Source of the DNA: Purshia tridentata
Taxonomy: Eukaryota > Streptophyta > Magnoliopsida > Rosales > Rosaceae
Assembly (NCBI GenBank): GCA_003254885.1
Contig: QANT01007188.1
Location: 1 to 64,000 of the forward strand
Direction of reading: 5' to 3'
Length of the DNA: 64,000 nt
Shown here: positions 22,822-35,200 of the stretch, in pieces
How positions within the stretch are numbered: position 1 is the first letter of the stretch
How the letters are laid out: the number at the start of each line of letters is the position of its first letter
Position numbers and translations under genes: made by a program
The notes under the pieces: model-generated
What the model was told of the DNA's origin: nothing
The model's input: only the letters and a program-made list of their open reading frames with translations
Database searches by the model: none

Positions 22822-25800
22822 GCGGTCATAAACTCAAATGTATATTTTATCATTTTTTTAATTTTTTTTTCTGTTTTTGTAATTTACAGATAAAAATTTA
22901 TAAACGAAACCGGGACAAACCCGGTGGATTAGGGGAGTGTTTGTTTTTGTTATATCAAAAGTGGGAAAACGTGTTTGGCTTTTGCCTTTTATGAGTGCTT
23001 TTTTATTCTACTATTTAGGCTTTATAGATTCTCCAAAGTCTTAAGCAATTTGTTTATGCATGAACCCGCCCTTTACCAACTTGAAAGGACCCCTAATTTT
23101 TGGTGCCAAATGCCCAATTGTTTGGCTTGGATCGTATACAAACAAATATGATACTAGAAACATACTTGAGTAGCGGAAAAATGAATTCTTCAACATTTAA
23201 GATTTAAAAATGTAATTTCTTTTTATTTTTCTTTTTTGGTAATCTCATATTATATTTGATATCAAGGGCTGGTGAGCTAGCTATTTAAGGTAGAGTAATC
23301 CATCATTAGTTATTAATATAGGCAATTATTAAATTACTAATTAATGATATGTTTATTAGGTATATGAAGGTACGTGTGATGTATGCATGTAATTTAGAGC
23401 AGACCCACCTGGTGAACTTTTGTAAACAAACACGTGTCCGCCAAATCTAGCGTTGCGGCTGCGCTGGCAGTCGCTTACATTCTTTTGGTGACAACAAATG
23501 AAGAGTTTCATGGGACATGTCCCATTTAGTCATCTCTCACGATAAAATAGGTTGTACAATACGTGAGTCTCACTTTATGTGAGAGATGTCCCAATGGGGC
23601 ATGCCACGTAGAAGGCTTTATCTAAAGAGTTGTCGTTAAAAGCTCAAATAGGCCAAACTTATGTTAGTGACAAGTGGTAACTGCTCAGACTGACACTTGT
23701 AAGGGTAAAGCATACACTTGTTTACTCTCTGACATAGTTCCCACATTCTCTTCTCCACATTTATTTTTAACTAATTTAGTAATTTGTGATAATATATATA
23801 TAATCTTTTTGTTAGTACTTGGTAGAAATCGTTTTATATATTGTGTTTGTGTGAATTATATTTTGGGTTAAATATTTTAATTACTATTGGGGTCATGTTG
23901 AACTCGGATGCCAGCTGGATCCGTACTCAGGAAAAGGCCCAAGCCCACTCTAAGCCCAAGTATTTTGGGAGGTTACTAACTTATTACTTACTAGGCCTAC
24001 GCTCAAAACCTACCCATTAAGCAAAAGTCATTTCACACCCTTCTTTTTGTTTTTTATTTACAATTTCTTTTATTAGATTTGCAGCTACAAGCTAAAAAAA
24101 TTAAAATGCATAAACTATGAGTAAGTTGTGCTTTTAAAGTGTTTTGCTCATTATTTACTTTTCAATTGCAACACTCATTTAGATACAAGTGGCAAGGTTG
24201 AACCCAGTAGCCCTACCATTGTGTTGAACAGAGGCATGGTGCAAAGGCCTAACAGGGCCATTCAAAGGAGTTAGCCCAACCCAATAATGTAGCAATGGAA
24301 ACTTATTAATATTATGGGCATTGTTGGATCCAACATTTGGTGTATATATATGCAATCTTTCCCTCTTCCCTCCAAAATTTAGTATATGCAATCAGTTCTA
24401 TACAAAACAAATGTGAAGGAAGGATGTTTAGACCGTATTTTTTGTGCTGCTTCAAGCCTTCAAGAGCTGTAGCTTGACTAGTTGCTTGGATCTGTCACTT
24501 GACCTGAGCCACTAGTATTCTTTTACCGATACCACCCATTCCAAGTTCTGATTTTGAGTTGTGATTGCCATAGCATAGCAGGATTTTGAGGTTCTTGTTT
24601 GCAATTCCTCATAGAAGCTCAACATCACTCACTCCAAATATGAGTCTCCCTCAGATCTCTTGATTATTACCCACTTTCTTTCTGCAGTGGTTGTTAGGGA
24701 AGGAGGTGGGTTTGGATTTTGGTTTATGAGAGAGGCAGTCGGAGATTGTGGTCTTATTCTTAAGTAGAGAGCTGAGTAAGTGTGGATTCTTGAGAGTGCA
24801 GAGGTGACTCTTGAGAGAGAGCAAAAGATTCATTACTCCAAGTGATATAAGAAAGTTGGTAAGCAGCTGTTAACTCATTGTTGGACCCAAAATTTTGAAG
24901 GAAGAATAGTTTGGCTTACATGTGAGATAGGCTCATTTTTGCTCAATACAACCATTATAAATGAGTGACACGTATAATAAAAATAGACTTCAGGTATTAT
25001 AGATTGAGGAATTGAACTCTAAATCGTTAAATGGGCTTGTGCTCATCGTCGTTAAATCTTACTTTTGTTTTTGAATGGTGGGTCAGGTATCGGCAAAGAT
25101 ACTCTAACGCTTAAGTTAGTATTTGTCTAGACTTTTGTACATTCAAGATGATTAGATTGCATACATTTCTAAATAACTGTATTTCTATTTTATAATCACT
25201 ATTTGTTGAGGATGGAGCTTCTGGCGTGGCGTTGCAAGTAACTCCACCCCACGCATCTTACATTCCAATGTTCCTGCGGAGTAACTTACATCCTAAGCCC
25301 ACGTGCGTTTTTAATTCAATCTCGTGGTCTAACTACTTTGGGCTCTTACCAACAAGATGAACTTTACCACCAAACCCAAACTTAATTATTAGTTCAGCCC
25401 AATCGAGTTCCTTTGATTAATTGGGCCACAAACTTGGGCCGTGAAATATTTTCCCCCACACCCACAAAATGAAGACATTACTATTATGACTTATGAGCCT
25501 GTTACTGTGGGACGGATATTTGGACCCATCTTCCCCATAATTGAACAACGCCATTGCTAATTCTCCATCAGACAATAAATCATAAGGGGAGAGTAGTTGG
25601 CTAAACTCAACAGCAGAAAAATGGTAAAATGAGGACCACTTAATTGAATGTATCACATTCACATTCATATATTGTGGTCCTCATTCCTCGAACTCCACAT
25701 GGACAGAATTACAGATGAGAGATGGCCTTTCCTCAGCCCCACGAGAAAGAGAGAGAGAGATGGCTGCAGTTGACCTAATGTTGATTTGGTTTTGGTAACC

Positions 25801-28213
25801 TTATTAGGTGAACCTCAGAATTATTTTTGAGGTTGCTATTGGTTGGAGGATTCCAGGGTTTGGAATTTGATTTGATTTAATCTGTTCAACTAATTGAGTT
25901 TGTTTTCGCAAATTACAAATTTAATATGAAACAGTAAGTAAACCCATTGCACCAATGCAGCACCTTCTCACCAGCCACTCTTCTATTTTTCTAGATCTTT
26001 AATGTGTTATTAGCCACCTTCATTGACGTAGTCCAAGACAGTTCGATAACAAAACTTCTGGACTAATATAATCCACCGACCGACATTGTCAACACTCAAA
26101 AAGTTATGGACAATTATTTGCATAATGTGGATTACCTAGGAGGTTCAAGAACATGTCATTTATAAACTTAAAATTAAAGAGAGAAACTCTCCTTTTTTTT
26201 TCTTTTTCCTTTTTCAATAGAGTGACTTAGAATTATGATTATAAAAAAATTGAGTTCAATGAGGATTCATATGTGATATTCACATAATTGTGACTCTTAG
26301 ACGAACTTTGAGAATAAAGTTATTGGATGGTCCAATTAGAAGGGTTATTCACAATGCATTTAAATTCGAAAAGAGAAGGGAGAAGTTTTGAAATTATATC
26401 ATTAAAGAGTAAAGTATAATTTCCACTGTTTATGGTACATGTATGATATCCGCACTAAGGAAGGCCTCTACAAAAATGGAGAAAGTTTAAAGTAGAAGAA
26501 CCATTGACATGACTGATGCAAAAGAAAAGAAAACAAAGGATGGTGGGTCATGACTCTTTATGGGTGCCCAAGCCCAATTTCATGAATAAGAAGGGACCCA
26601 AATTCCATTGACAGGTGTTTTCCACACACCCCCCCAAAAGAAGACAATATTCCTCTTTTCCTTACTATTCATCTCTTTCTCTGTGGACCTTTATGCCATG
26701 CCCGATACTAAGGTTAATTATGCTAATGTCACATTCAAATCTCCTTAATCCCCAATCAAAGTTGAAGGAATTAACCTATTATAAAGCGAAAAACACATGG
26801 AATCCTATGTGCTATGCTTTTCACTCCTGAATGATTGAATTGAAGTCACTTGAAAGATTGTGGATTCTCTTAAGTGGAGCAAAATAGTGTTGTGCTTGTT
26901 TTATGGGGTCACTCAACTCAAGTACTCAGCTAAGACCTTTGATTTGGATTAGAGTGACTAACGTGAATTCTCAAATCTGCAGGAAGAGGTCATTTTCAGT
27001 TGATTCTCTGGCTTTCTTTGACATCTTGAAGCTGCTTTGGACTATTTTCTATCGTTTCTGTCGCAGGTCTTGGTTAACCACGTATTCGCCATCTAAAAAC
27101 CAGACACACACGCCTCTCATTTGCTTCAGTTTTCCTCTCTTTGTTGGTTTCTAATATAGGACCAGCTTTTTGTCCAGATTAGCAACCAAACCCCATTGTC
27201 CAAATTAATCAAATTTAGTTAAATTATGTCCAGATTGGATTCAAATTAGTTAGAACAGCAGGTTAAACATTGTTGGAATAGCATGAAAGAGGGTCGGTGT
27301 GCGAAAATAATACCATTAATAAACAATAAATCTCAACATCTTGCGTAGAAAACTTTCTAGGTATAAGATCTATATACCAAAATTGGAATCAAGTGAAGTG
27401 CACATAGATGATATCTGCCTAGTAACTATCATAAAGTGACTTCTATTTTTTTGTTCTTTCTTTTATCTGAAGGAGATGAGGGAAGTAAAAGCGGAGCAGA
27501 TATGTATTGCTAGTTGTAAAACTTAGGCATTGCAGCTGAGTTGGGCATGGCAGGCCTATTATGTTTTACTCACAAGTGGAATTCAATAGTACTCTTTCTA
27601 CCTGTAGCATTGTTCAACTGACTAACATATGCATACAGTAGCTGCCCCAAACGAAATTTAGGCATTCAGCTCAATCAAGTGGACAAGTTTCATGGATGTT
27701 AAGGACATCATGTGATACCTGTAACCACTAGTGTGATTTACTTAATAACTGGCACATGAAGTATCACAGGATGTTTTCTATGTAACATACTTATCAAATA
27801 AAGAATAAAGACCAAAATAGCTTTGTGAATTGTGATGTTACATATTACAGGGCCTTCAAAAATTGTGAAGGACTTAAACAGGTTTTGCATCATATACATC
27901 AAGGATATCAAATTCAATAAAATAAATTTGGTTCTCAAAACAAAGATGAGAGATTTTTGTTTGTGGAAAAAAATGTCAATAAATTCTAATATTACAGAAT
28001 ACAAAGAAACATCACAAATCGATTATGTATATCTGAGCATCAAAACCCCCCACAATGACTAAACTCTTCATTTCAGCCCTCTCTTCCCCACCATTTTCAT
28101 GCACAAGTTGCAAGAATAGGTTTGAAAACATTTAGACAAGATAAAAATACTAGATAAACAACATACAACATAAACAAAGAGAGTCATTTATAGGCAAATG
28201 AGGATCGCAAAAA
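22822..28213. other. Intergenic spacer
   Basis: About 5.4 kb without a supported gene. Open frames are short, low in complexity and resemble no known protein. One small inverted repeat is listed separately. The right end should hold the 3' untranslated region of the ANTH gene. Confidence 0.5.
23516..23603. repeat. Short inverted repeat (stem-loop)
   Basis: Arms 23516-23540 and 23579-23603 are reverse complements over about 25 bp with a few mismatches; both hold the word CATCTCTCAC or its complement. About 38 bp lie between them. It could be a very small MITE or a remnant. Confidence 0.5.
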
Positions 28214-30190
28214 TCATTGAGTGTAGTAGTACCCGGCCGGTGGCCCCATTCCAGTGACCGGAGGCATTCCATATGGCGTCGCCATTGGCATAGGAGCTGC
28301 ACCATAGTAACCAGCAGCACCGCTCATTTTGGCCAAACTACTTTGGCCTTGCATTCCTTGCTGGGCATACTGCTGCCACACCTGCTGCTCCTGCACAAGA
28401 AAATGCTGTTTCTTCTCCATATCGGCCATTTGCACATACGAAGGTGGTGGAATGGTTAATGATGCAGCAAAGGGGTCCTGATTCACGGCCTGGACTGTCC
28501 CATCCGGGGCCGGAAGAGCCAATACTGGTGTGGCGCTCTTCCCTGGCCCAAGCACTGCCACGCTGCTGGCGCTTCCACCACTCAATTGGGCAGTGCTCAC
28601 ATGCTGTCTCACGATGCCCTGATCATACATGCCGTTCAATAACAGTGGATCCAAGCCACCACCCATAGTTGCTTTCTGATGTGCTAAATTGCTTGCGGTC
28701 TCCACCAAAGCCAATTCCCAATCGGCCTTTCCAGATTCAGCAGCCGGGTTCTGCCAAGCCGAGGTGACTTGCGGCTGCCCATCCGATGGGAACGCTTCCC
28801 ATGCCCCATTCCCATTGCTATTAGCTGCAGGACCAGCAAACAAAGCTAAAGCCAACTTATTCCCCTGCTCATCAGCTGTAACCCCATTATCCCTCAGATC
28901 CACCAAGTCCTGTACAACCTCTTGTCGAGGCTTGGGCTGAGGCTCCGGCTCAGGTGGGGGTGGAGGAGTATAATTCTCCGGAGCAGGCAATGCCTTTATC
29001 TCATTCATATTGGGTTGGGGCTCCTCCTCTTGAGCCACGGGTGGTGGCGCCTCTATCCTCTCAGGACTCTTGGGTTTCTTAACTCTGTCCCTCACAAACT
29101 CCTCCAAAGTCTCCAACAGTTTGCTCCCAATTCTCTGCACCTCCGGATACTCTGACGACCTGGCCACACCGGTATCCTTACACCAACCATAAAACCCTAC
29201 AAGCTCATCAATCTGCTTGGCCGCACTGGCGTACGCATCAAAAGCCTTAACACAATCCGGGTACTCCATGTCGAAAAACTTATCAAGCAACACCGCCAGG
29301 ACCTCGCATACGTCCGCATACAACTGAAAGCTCTCTCTCACCACCGGGTACAGAGCAATCAGAATCATCCTATTGTTCTTGGCCAAACCGGTGGGACGGG
29401 ACGCCAGGAACCGGTCCAATAGCCTCTGCAAATGCCCCATTTTGGCGAAAATCCTCTCGGGATTCATTTCCCTCAATGGGGTCACAACCCTCTTCTCTTC
29501 CCTCCCTCCTCGCCCATTCACCGACACCGACACCGACACCGACTCGTTCACATCTCCATAGGACCTTGACCGCCTCATCCCTCCGCCGCTCTCGTAATCT
29601 CTCGGCCCTCCCCCTCCGTACTCGTACTCGTAAGCCCTCGGCGGCGGAGACCTGAAAGTACCAGAACCACCATTGTCTCTACTCTGCTCCACAGCCGTAC
29701 TAGAACTCCCACCACTCTTTCTCTCAAATAGCACCAAGTCAAGCCTTTGATCCAAGTACAAAGCGTATGTCCGTACAAAAGCCGAGTAATCCCACGAGCT
29801 GGAGTGAGCTTCGTCCCTGAAATCGGACATGTTCAGGAGCCTGGTTCCCCTGCGGGTGGCGTACAGGATCTCGTCCTGGAACACTGGGTCGCCGTCGTTC
29901 ATCAACCGGTGGACCAGCATCAGCGCCTTCAAGGCCACGATCCAGTCGCGCGTTTTCCCCAGACGCTTTGACACCGCCGACACGCACGCGTGGACGTAAC
30001 CCCGAGAATACGAAGTCAAGGTCAAGATCTCGCGGATGTACTTCTCGCCGGCCGGCTCGTCGTCGTGGCTGGTCGCCTTCACGATCGCGACCTCGAGGTC
30101 CGGCGCCATGTTGCTCGCCACCTTCGCTATGCCGATGCTCGTCTGGTCCTTGACGGCCCCGATCGCCTTTCGGATCGTGCTCGGCGCCAT
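28214..30190 (-). CDS. Putative clathrin assembly protein with ANTH domain (ECA4/CAP1-like)
   Basis: Intronless frame of 658 residues, close to the length of Arabidopsis ECA4 (At2g25430) and CAP1 (At4g32285). The N-terminal ANTH domain (about residues 24-370) binds phosphoinositides. It shows YIREILTLTS, DWIVALKALMLVHRL, the block ATRRGTRLLNMSDFRDEA and the helical repeat of AP180-like proteins. The C-terminal half is disordered and rich in Pro, Gln and Ala, with a DPF motif (NQDPFAASL) that can bind adaptor or clathrin components. Role: recruits clathrin and cargo at the plasma membrane or trans-Golgi network in endocytosis. The start is fixed by MAPSTIRKAIGAVKD, typical of the family. A 5' leader of roughly 300 bp with a GA repeat follows a TATA-like site at 30541. 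Confidence 0.95.
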   Translation of the reverse strand: MAPSTIRKAIGAVKDQTSIGIAKVASNMAPDLEVAIVKATSHDDEPAGEKYIREILTLTSYSRGYVHACVSAVSKRLGKTRDWIVALKALMLVHRLMNDGDPVFQDEILYATRRGTRLLNMSDFRDEAHSSSWDYSAFVRTYALYLDQRLDLVLFERKSGGSSSTAVEQSRDNGGSGTFRSPPPRAYEYEYGGGGPRDYESGGGMRRSRSYGDVNESVSVSVSVNGRGGREEKRVVTPLREMNPERIFAKMGHLQRLLDRFLASRPTGLAKNNRMILIALYPVVRESFQLYADVCEVLAVLLDKFFDMEYPDCVKAFDAYASAAKQIDELVGFYGWCKDTGVARSSEYPEVQRIGSKLLETLEEFVRDRVKKPKSPERIEAPPPVAQEEEPQPNMNEIKALPAPENYTPPPPPEPEPQPKPRQEVVQDLVDLRDNGVTADEQGNKLALALFAGPAANSNGNGAWEAFPSDGQPQVTSAWQNPAAESGKADWELALVETASNLAHQKATMGGGLDPLLLNGMYDQGIVRQHVSTAQLSGGSASSVAVLGPGKSATPVLALPAPDGTVQAVNQDPFAASLTIPPPSYVQMADMEKKQHFLVQEQQVWQQYAQQGMQGQSSLAKMSGAAGYYGAAPMPMATPYGMPPVTGMGPPAGYYYTQ

Positions 30191-30485
30191 CTCCGCCGTT
30201 CAATTCACTTCGCTTCGCCGATTGAGCTTAGCTACCAGCTGAGAATTATCGACAACAAAACAGTTCGTTTCGTTGATAAGAGGTTTCAATCATTTTTGTT
30301 TTACAATATTTAGAAGAAATTAGATTGGATTTCTAAAAATAGAAAGCCGTACATTTCCGTAATTACCGTCGGTGTCGGGGGTCTAGATCTGCGGCTTCAA
30401 GACTCCGGCGGTCGGATCCGGGTTGAGATCGGAGCTGATTTGTTGGAGCCGAGGAGGACCAAACCGTGTCGAATTTCTCGTTTCT

Positions 30486-30548
30486 TCTCTCTCTCTCTCT
30501 CTCTCTCTCACAGTTTGGGGGAGAGGGAGAAAAAGGTTAGTTTAAATA
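30486..30548 (-). promoter_or_regulatory. TATA-like site and GA repeat upstream of the ANTH gene
   Basis: On the minus strand TATTTAAA (30541-30548) is followed about 30 bp downstream by a GA dinucleotide run (30486-30509) in the likely leader. Spacing fits a core promoter about 350 bp before the ATG. Confidence 0.4.
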
Positions 30549-31921
30549 GTGAGATGGAGTCTGGTGACGTGGAGTAATGTGAGCCGTGGATGAGATCTGA
30601 GATCTGGGATCTGGAATGGATTAGTAGCGGCAGTGTCGGGGGCAGTGTGTCTGTGTATGTCTGAAAGGCAGCATGGTGTGCTGTGAATTGACTGCCCGTG
30701 CGAATGGGTTTGGATTCTGTGTGGACGGGTTTATTTTTAGTCGTGTAGCATACTACTTCTGCGCGTACGGTCTACGGTGATAGTGACATTCTAAAGTAAA
30801 CTAGTAAATTCCACTCAAATGGATTCCATGATTTTCTCTCTCTCTCTTGTTTTTTTCTTTTTGTTTACTTTTTTGCCCACTTATCCTGTTGGTGAAAGGT
30901 GCCATACCACCAAAAATAAATAAATAAATAGTGAATAGAGAATAATTATAAATAAATAAGGTAACACCAGTCTTATGTGATTCACATATATGAGGTTGGG
31001 ATTATAATTTTATTTTAACAAATTATGTCCTTTTCTTCCCAGAAGGGTTGTGTAATTAGACAAAGAAATCAATAGTTGTTTAGATGTTTAGTAGTCTTCC
31101 TTTCCTTTTTGATACAAGATATTCTAGCAATTAAGACTTTTTTTTCCATTTCTTCTAGCAATGTTACACATAGCCATGAGGATTTAAGTAAAATAACTCA
31201 ATTCTTCCTTTTAGCATAGCTCAATGATGTCAAATATTATAGTTCCACAAGATAATAATGTTAAGTAAACAAGTTATAAATTTATTATTAATTAAGTTGA
31301 TTTTTAACTAAACATGTGATCCACATTATAGTTCCTAGAGTAACTTAGTTGAAAATGTTGTATAATTATTCATTACATCTAAGATTTGATCCCTTCATTA
31401 GATTTGATCCCTTCATTTCTGGGAAAAAAAAAAAGTTGTGATCCGCATTTATAATATGGCAAAATAACATTACTATAAATATATATTTATAAGCTACAAC
31501 AAGACTTGTACATAGGCCGTATTGTTTTCTTATGACACCCTAATGTTGCTTGAGCTAAAATTTATGCACAAATCGAACAGAAGTTCATTAATAAAATATT
31601 TTTTTCAATGGAGGTTTTCGAAATTTTTCTTGGGTTAAGGAAAAGGACCTTGACTAATAATGTTAGTTTCTGCTGCTTAACAGCCATTATTTGCATATAT
31701 AAAAATATTCATGATAGATTTCAAAGAAAAAGAAAGGCTCTCGTTTGATTAATAAATAAATGAATGGATGAGATGTAAACTTTAAGAGTATAACATATAA
31801 ATGGACTCTAATTGACTAATTTGTGATATTTGTTCTCCTTTTTATCTTCTTAATTCGCTTTTCGTTTTTCTACTCTCATTGAGATTCATTAAGTATTAAA
31901 ATTTAGAGTGACTAAGCACAA
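30549..31921. other. Upstream spacer between ANTH gene and tRNA-Arg
   Basis: AT-rich sequence with homopolymer and TAAA runs. I see no gene or clear transposon in it. Confidence 0.5.
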
Positions 31922-31994
31922 GATCGCGTGGCCTAATGGATAAGGCGCTCGCCTCCGGAGCGGGAGATTGTGGGTTCGAGTCCCACCGTGATCG
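31922..31994 (+). tRNA. tRNA-Arg (anticodon CCG)
   Basis: A 73-nt cloverleaf without intron. The acceptor stem GATCGCG pairs with CGTGATC (one G-U), the D arm has TGGCCTAATGGATAAGGC, the anticodon stem is CTCGC/GCGGG with loop CTCCGGA giving anticodon CCG (codon CGG), and the T arm is GTGGG-TTCGAGT-CCCAC. The A-box and B-box promoter (GGTTCGAGTCC) are intact. CCA is not encoded. A T-run about 15 nt downstream should end polymerase III transcription. Confidence 0.96.
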
Positions 31995-32275
31995 GTCCAT
32001 GTTTATCTTTTTTTTATTCCCCTATTTACAAAAGTTGCCTCACATGAACTGGTAATTTTCTCATAGACATATACAATACATATTAAAAGAGTTTTTTTTT
32101 TTCGTCAAATAAATCAACAAGATTGCATACTTTGACCCCAAACATAACATATTTTGAGGAAGCTTCCATTGCACACCCATTTGGCCATTTCACAATGAAG
32201 TTGTTTATTTAGAATAGCTTATATGTACAGAACCCAATTACAGAGGCCTCTCACATGTTCACTGGGATTAATTGC
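31995..32275. other. Gap where the kinase exons would be expected
   Basis: Only 281 bp separate the tRNA from the stop codon of the receptor. No kinase motif is readable in any frame here, nor between the tRNA and the ANTH gene. Confidence 0.7.
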
Positions 32276-35200
32276 TTATTTCTTGGGTAAATCTGTACGT
32301 AGTCGTATACGTCCTGATGTATTATCCTTTGTCCACCATAGGTAGAACAGTGAGGACATTACTATAACAGCAGCTGCGCATCCAAGTGAGATTCCCACAA
32401 TCCTTCCCACACGCTTCTTGTCCCGTTTCGAAGAAGAGCCAGCACCAGAGACTGCAGGAAACAATGTGTTCACAAAAAAATGTATAGATTAAGAGTTCGA
32501 AGATCATCTAGGTGTATACAATGTCTCTTTCACAATAACTGGTCACATGATCAGTATGTGAGGAGATTATTGTGAGAGGGACGTCGTGTGTAGTCAATAT
32601 ATTCGAAAATTTAGATCAGGAGATGATAAGAACCTTCATAAACATGGACGGCTGACACCAAGGGTCCATACGTGCCTTGAGATGGAATGCAGCAAGTGCC
32701 TTTGCCAGCCCACATGAAGTGGATGTTCATGACTGTGTTTGACACGTTGGTCTCGAATGTTTTTACCAAAGCTCTCTTGGATCCCCCTGCTTCCTTCTGA
32801 ATGTTGAAGTCTTGGAGGACTCTCTCACCCTAAAACCAATGCCAGCATGTCATGGGGGGGAAAGAGAATCAAGGGATGAGCAAGTTAGAGAATGTGCAAA
32901 TTATTCTACCCAAAGTACATATAAAGAGTACTATGAGCAGAATATGTTGGTTAAGTTTCACAGAAAATATAGCCTCTGTGATGTAGAATATGTTATGGCA
33001 AAGTGATGCCATTGTTTCAAATAATGCAGATATTGTTGTAGATAATCTTAATGCTGCAGGTAATGAAATTAGCTTGCCACCTAGAAAAGGGTTGTAAATG
33101 ATATGTTATATATCTGTTTGCTTTTCCCATGGTGAAAGAAAATGCTGACATTTTTATCAGGATATGTTTGGTGTACCAAAGATTAATTAAGGTGATCAGT
33201 ACCTACTACCTCCTAAGCAAGGAAAAGTATTTCTTTTAATCAATGATGTAAGGGGCTTGTCTGCCTTTTCCTGTAGATGTTTTCACCATACCTGAATGTA
33301 AACATCAAATATGCGCCTTCCAAGACCTTTCCAAGAATGTGTGTCATCCATTGCTATCTCTGCAAAGTGAAGCTCAACCATATATTTTCCATTCATCAAA
33401 TCAAGGCCATAGTACCTCAGTGAGCTTGCTGAAATTCTAGCTGTCTTGTACAGTTCAGACTCTAAAGTTTCTGTGATTTGGGAATCTGTGTTTGCTACGT
33501 AGTTTGGTCCATTTGAGTTGAAATAAAATTTCCCGTGTTGCTTACTGCCCATTGATACCTAGAGTCTTTGTAAAATGAAGCAGCTCCCAGTATTTCAGAA
33601 TCATCATCATATTCAATGCCAAATGCAGATACCTGGCTTGTGCCTCCACATTTGATGGAAAATGAAGCTACAATAAAAAACTTCCTGGTAAATTTACAAT
33701 ATAACTTCTTTTAATTTATTCAAGTGAATATTAAGAAAGAATTGTAGAAATTTGCTTACACACTGCTGGTAGTTTATTAGTGCACTTGGTGTTTCCTTGG
33801 AGGCAATGCAACAGTCCAAATGCCTCACTGACTCCATGGCCATTTAAATAATCAGATGTGTGTGTGTGTGTGTATTTCTTATGAGAGAATATGGATGTAA
33901 GAGTTGCACCCTTTTAAACATGGTTAGATAATTTACCTGTCTGGCAAACCATTTGCATTGATAGATGTACCAAGCACATTCCTGAAGAGAAGAAAACAGT
34001 AAGTTCTGCTGAATAATGGTACAAGATAAACTACCATAAATAGATTCTTAGTACTAATTCTAATCAGGCTATTAATTTTGAAAGGAATGGGAGGGAGAAC
34101 TTACATTGAAAATCCTGCTCTGCCAAAATTTAGAGGTAAATTCCCAAACATAGGATTGAAGGAGACATCTCTACAAGCAAACAAGAATGTTAACTGGATT
34201 TGTACTCTCAATTAGGACTAAATTTAAGCTTCCCATCTAGGATTGGAAAAACAGATAATTATCTATAACATATGCAAACGTTATGTTTCTACTGATATTT
34301 GATCATAAATTAGGAAGAAGGGTAGTCCAACGTTGAATGTGCCACTTACAATGCAATAAGCTTTGGACTTATGATACTTGCAGGTAGTTGTCCACTCAAG
34401 TTATTGTTTCCAAGATATCTGAGATGAACAATTGAACTTTCTCAATGAGGAAAACCATAATCATGGTGAATAACATGCCACTTAATGAAACACTCAAATG
34501 CATACTGTTTAGCAAGTACAAGGAGGCAACTGCACATTATTGATAATTATTATACCATTAGAATTAAAAAAATTTTAGTCACTTATAACCCTTGTCTAAG
34601 TGTAAAGAGTAATAGTGTTTAACACACGTCCATTTAAGCATCCTAAGGTTCCTACCCAATCAGAACCACAGAAAAATAGCTGAATTGATTAAGAGACTAA
34701 TCAAGTTTTTCTATAAGATTGAGAGCATTTCCATCGGTTATCAGAGCAAGTAAGAATCTCTAATGTATTGCCACCTAACATCTACCGCCTATAACCTAGT
34801 AGCTTAATCCTGTTTGATTCTAATAATGCATTATGTAATTTTGAACAAAAATGAGTAAAACTAGTTTACTTACAGAAATCGTAACACTGTAAAATCTTGG
34901 AATGAGTTTGGTATTTCACCAGTCAACTTGTTGAAGCTCAAGTCCCTGTCATAATGTAGAGGTCATATCTATCTGTCTTGGTAACAAAATGCAATAATCA
35001 GTCATTCTTATGAAAACCCTTTTGAGGAATTTTGTATGCTTATATAAGGAAAATAGCATCATATATATATCATAAAAGAAGCTAACATAAATAAGTATAA
35101 TAATTATTTTTGGTAAAAGGTATAATCATTCTAGATTATGAGGAGGAATGAATGTCAAAGCTACTTACAGGTATTGCAACTTAGCAAACTTGCCAACTTG

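Noticed and set aside
29739-30203. 154-codon minus-strand frame within the ANTH gene start
   Set aside because: Arg/Gly-rich out-of-frame shadow of the conserved ANTH domain.
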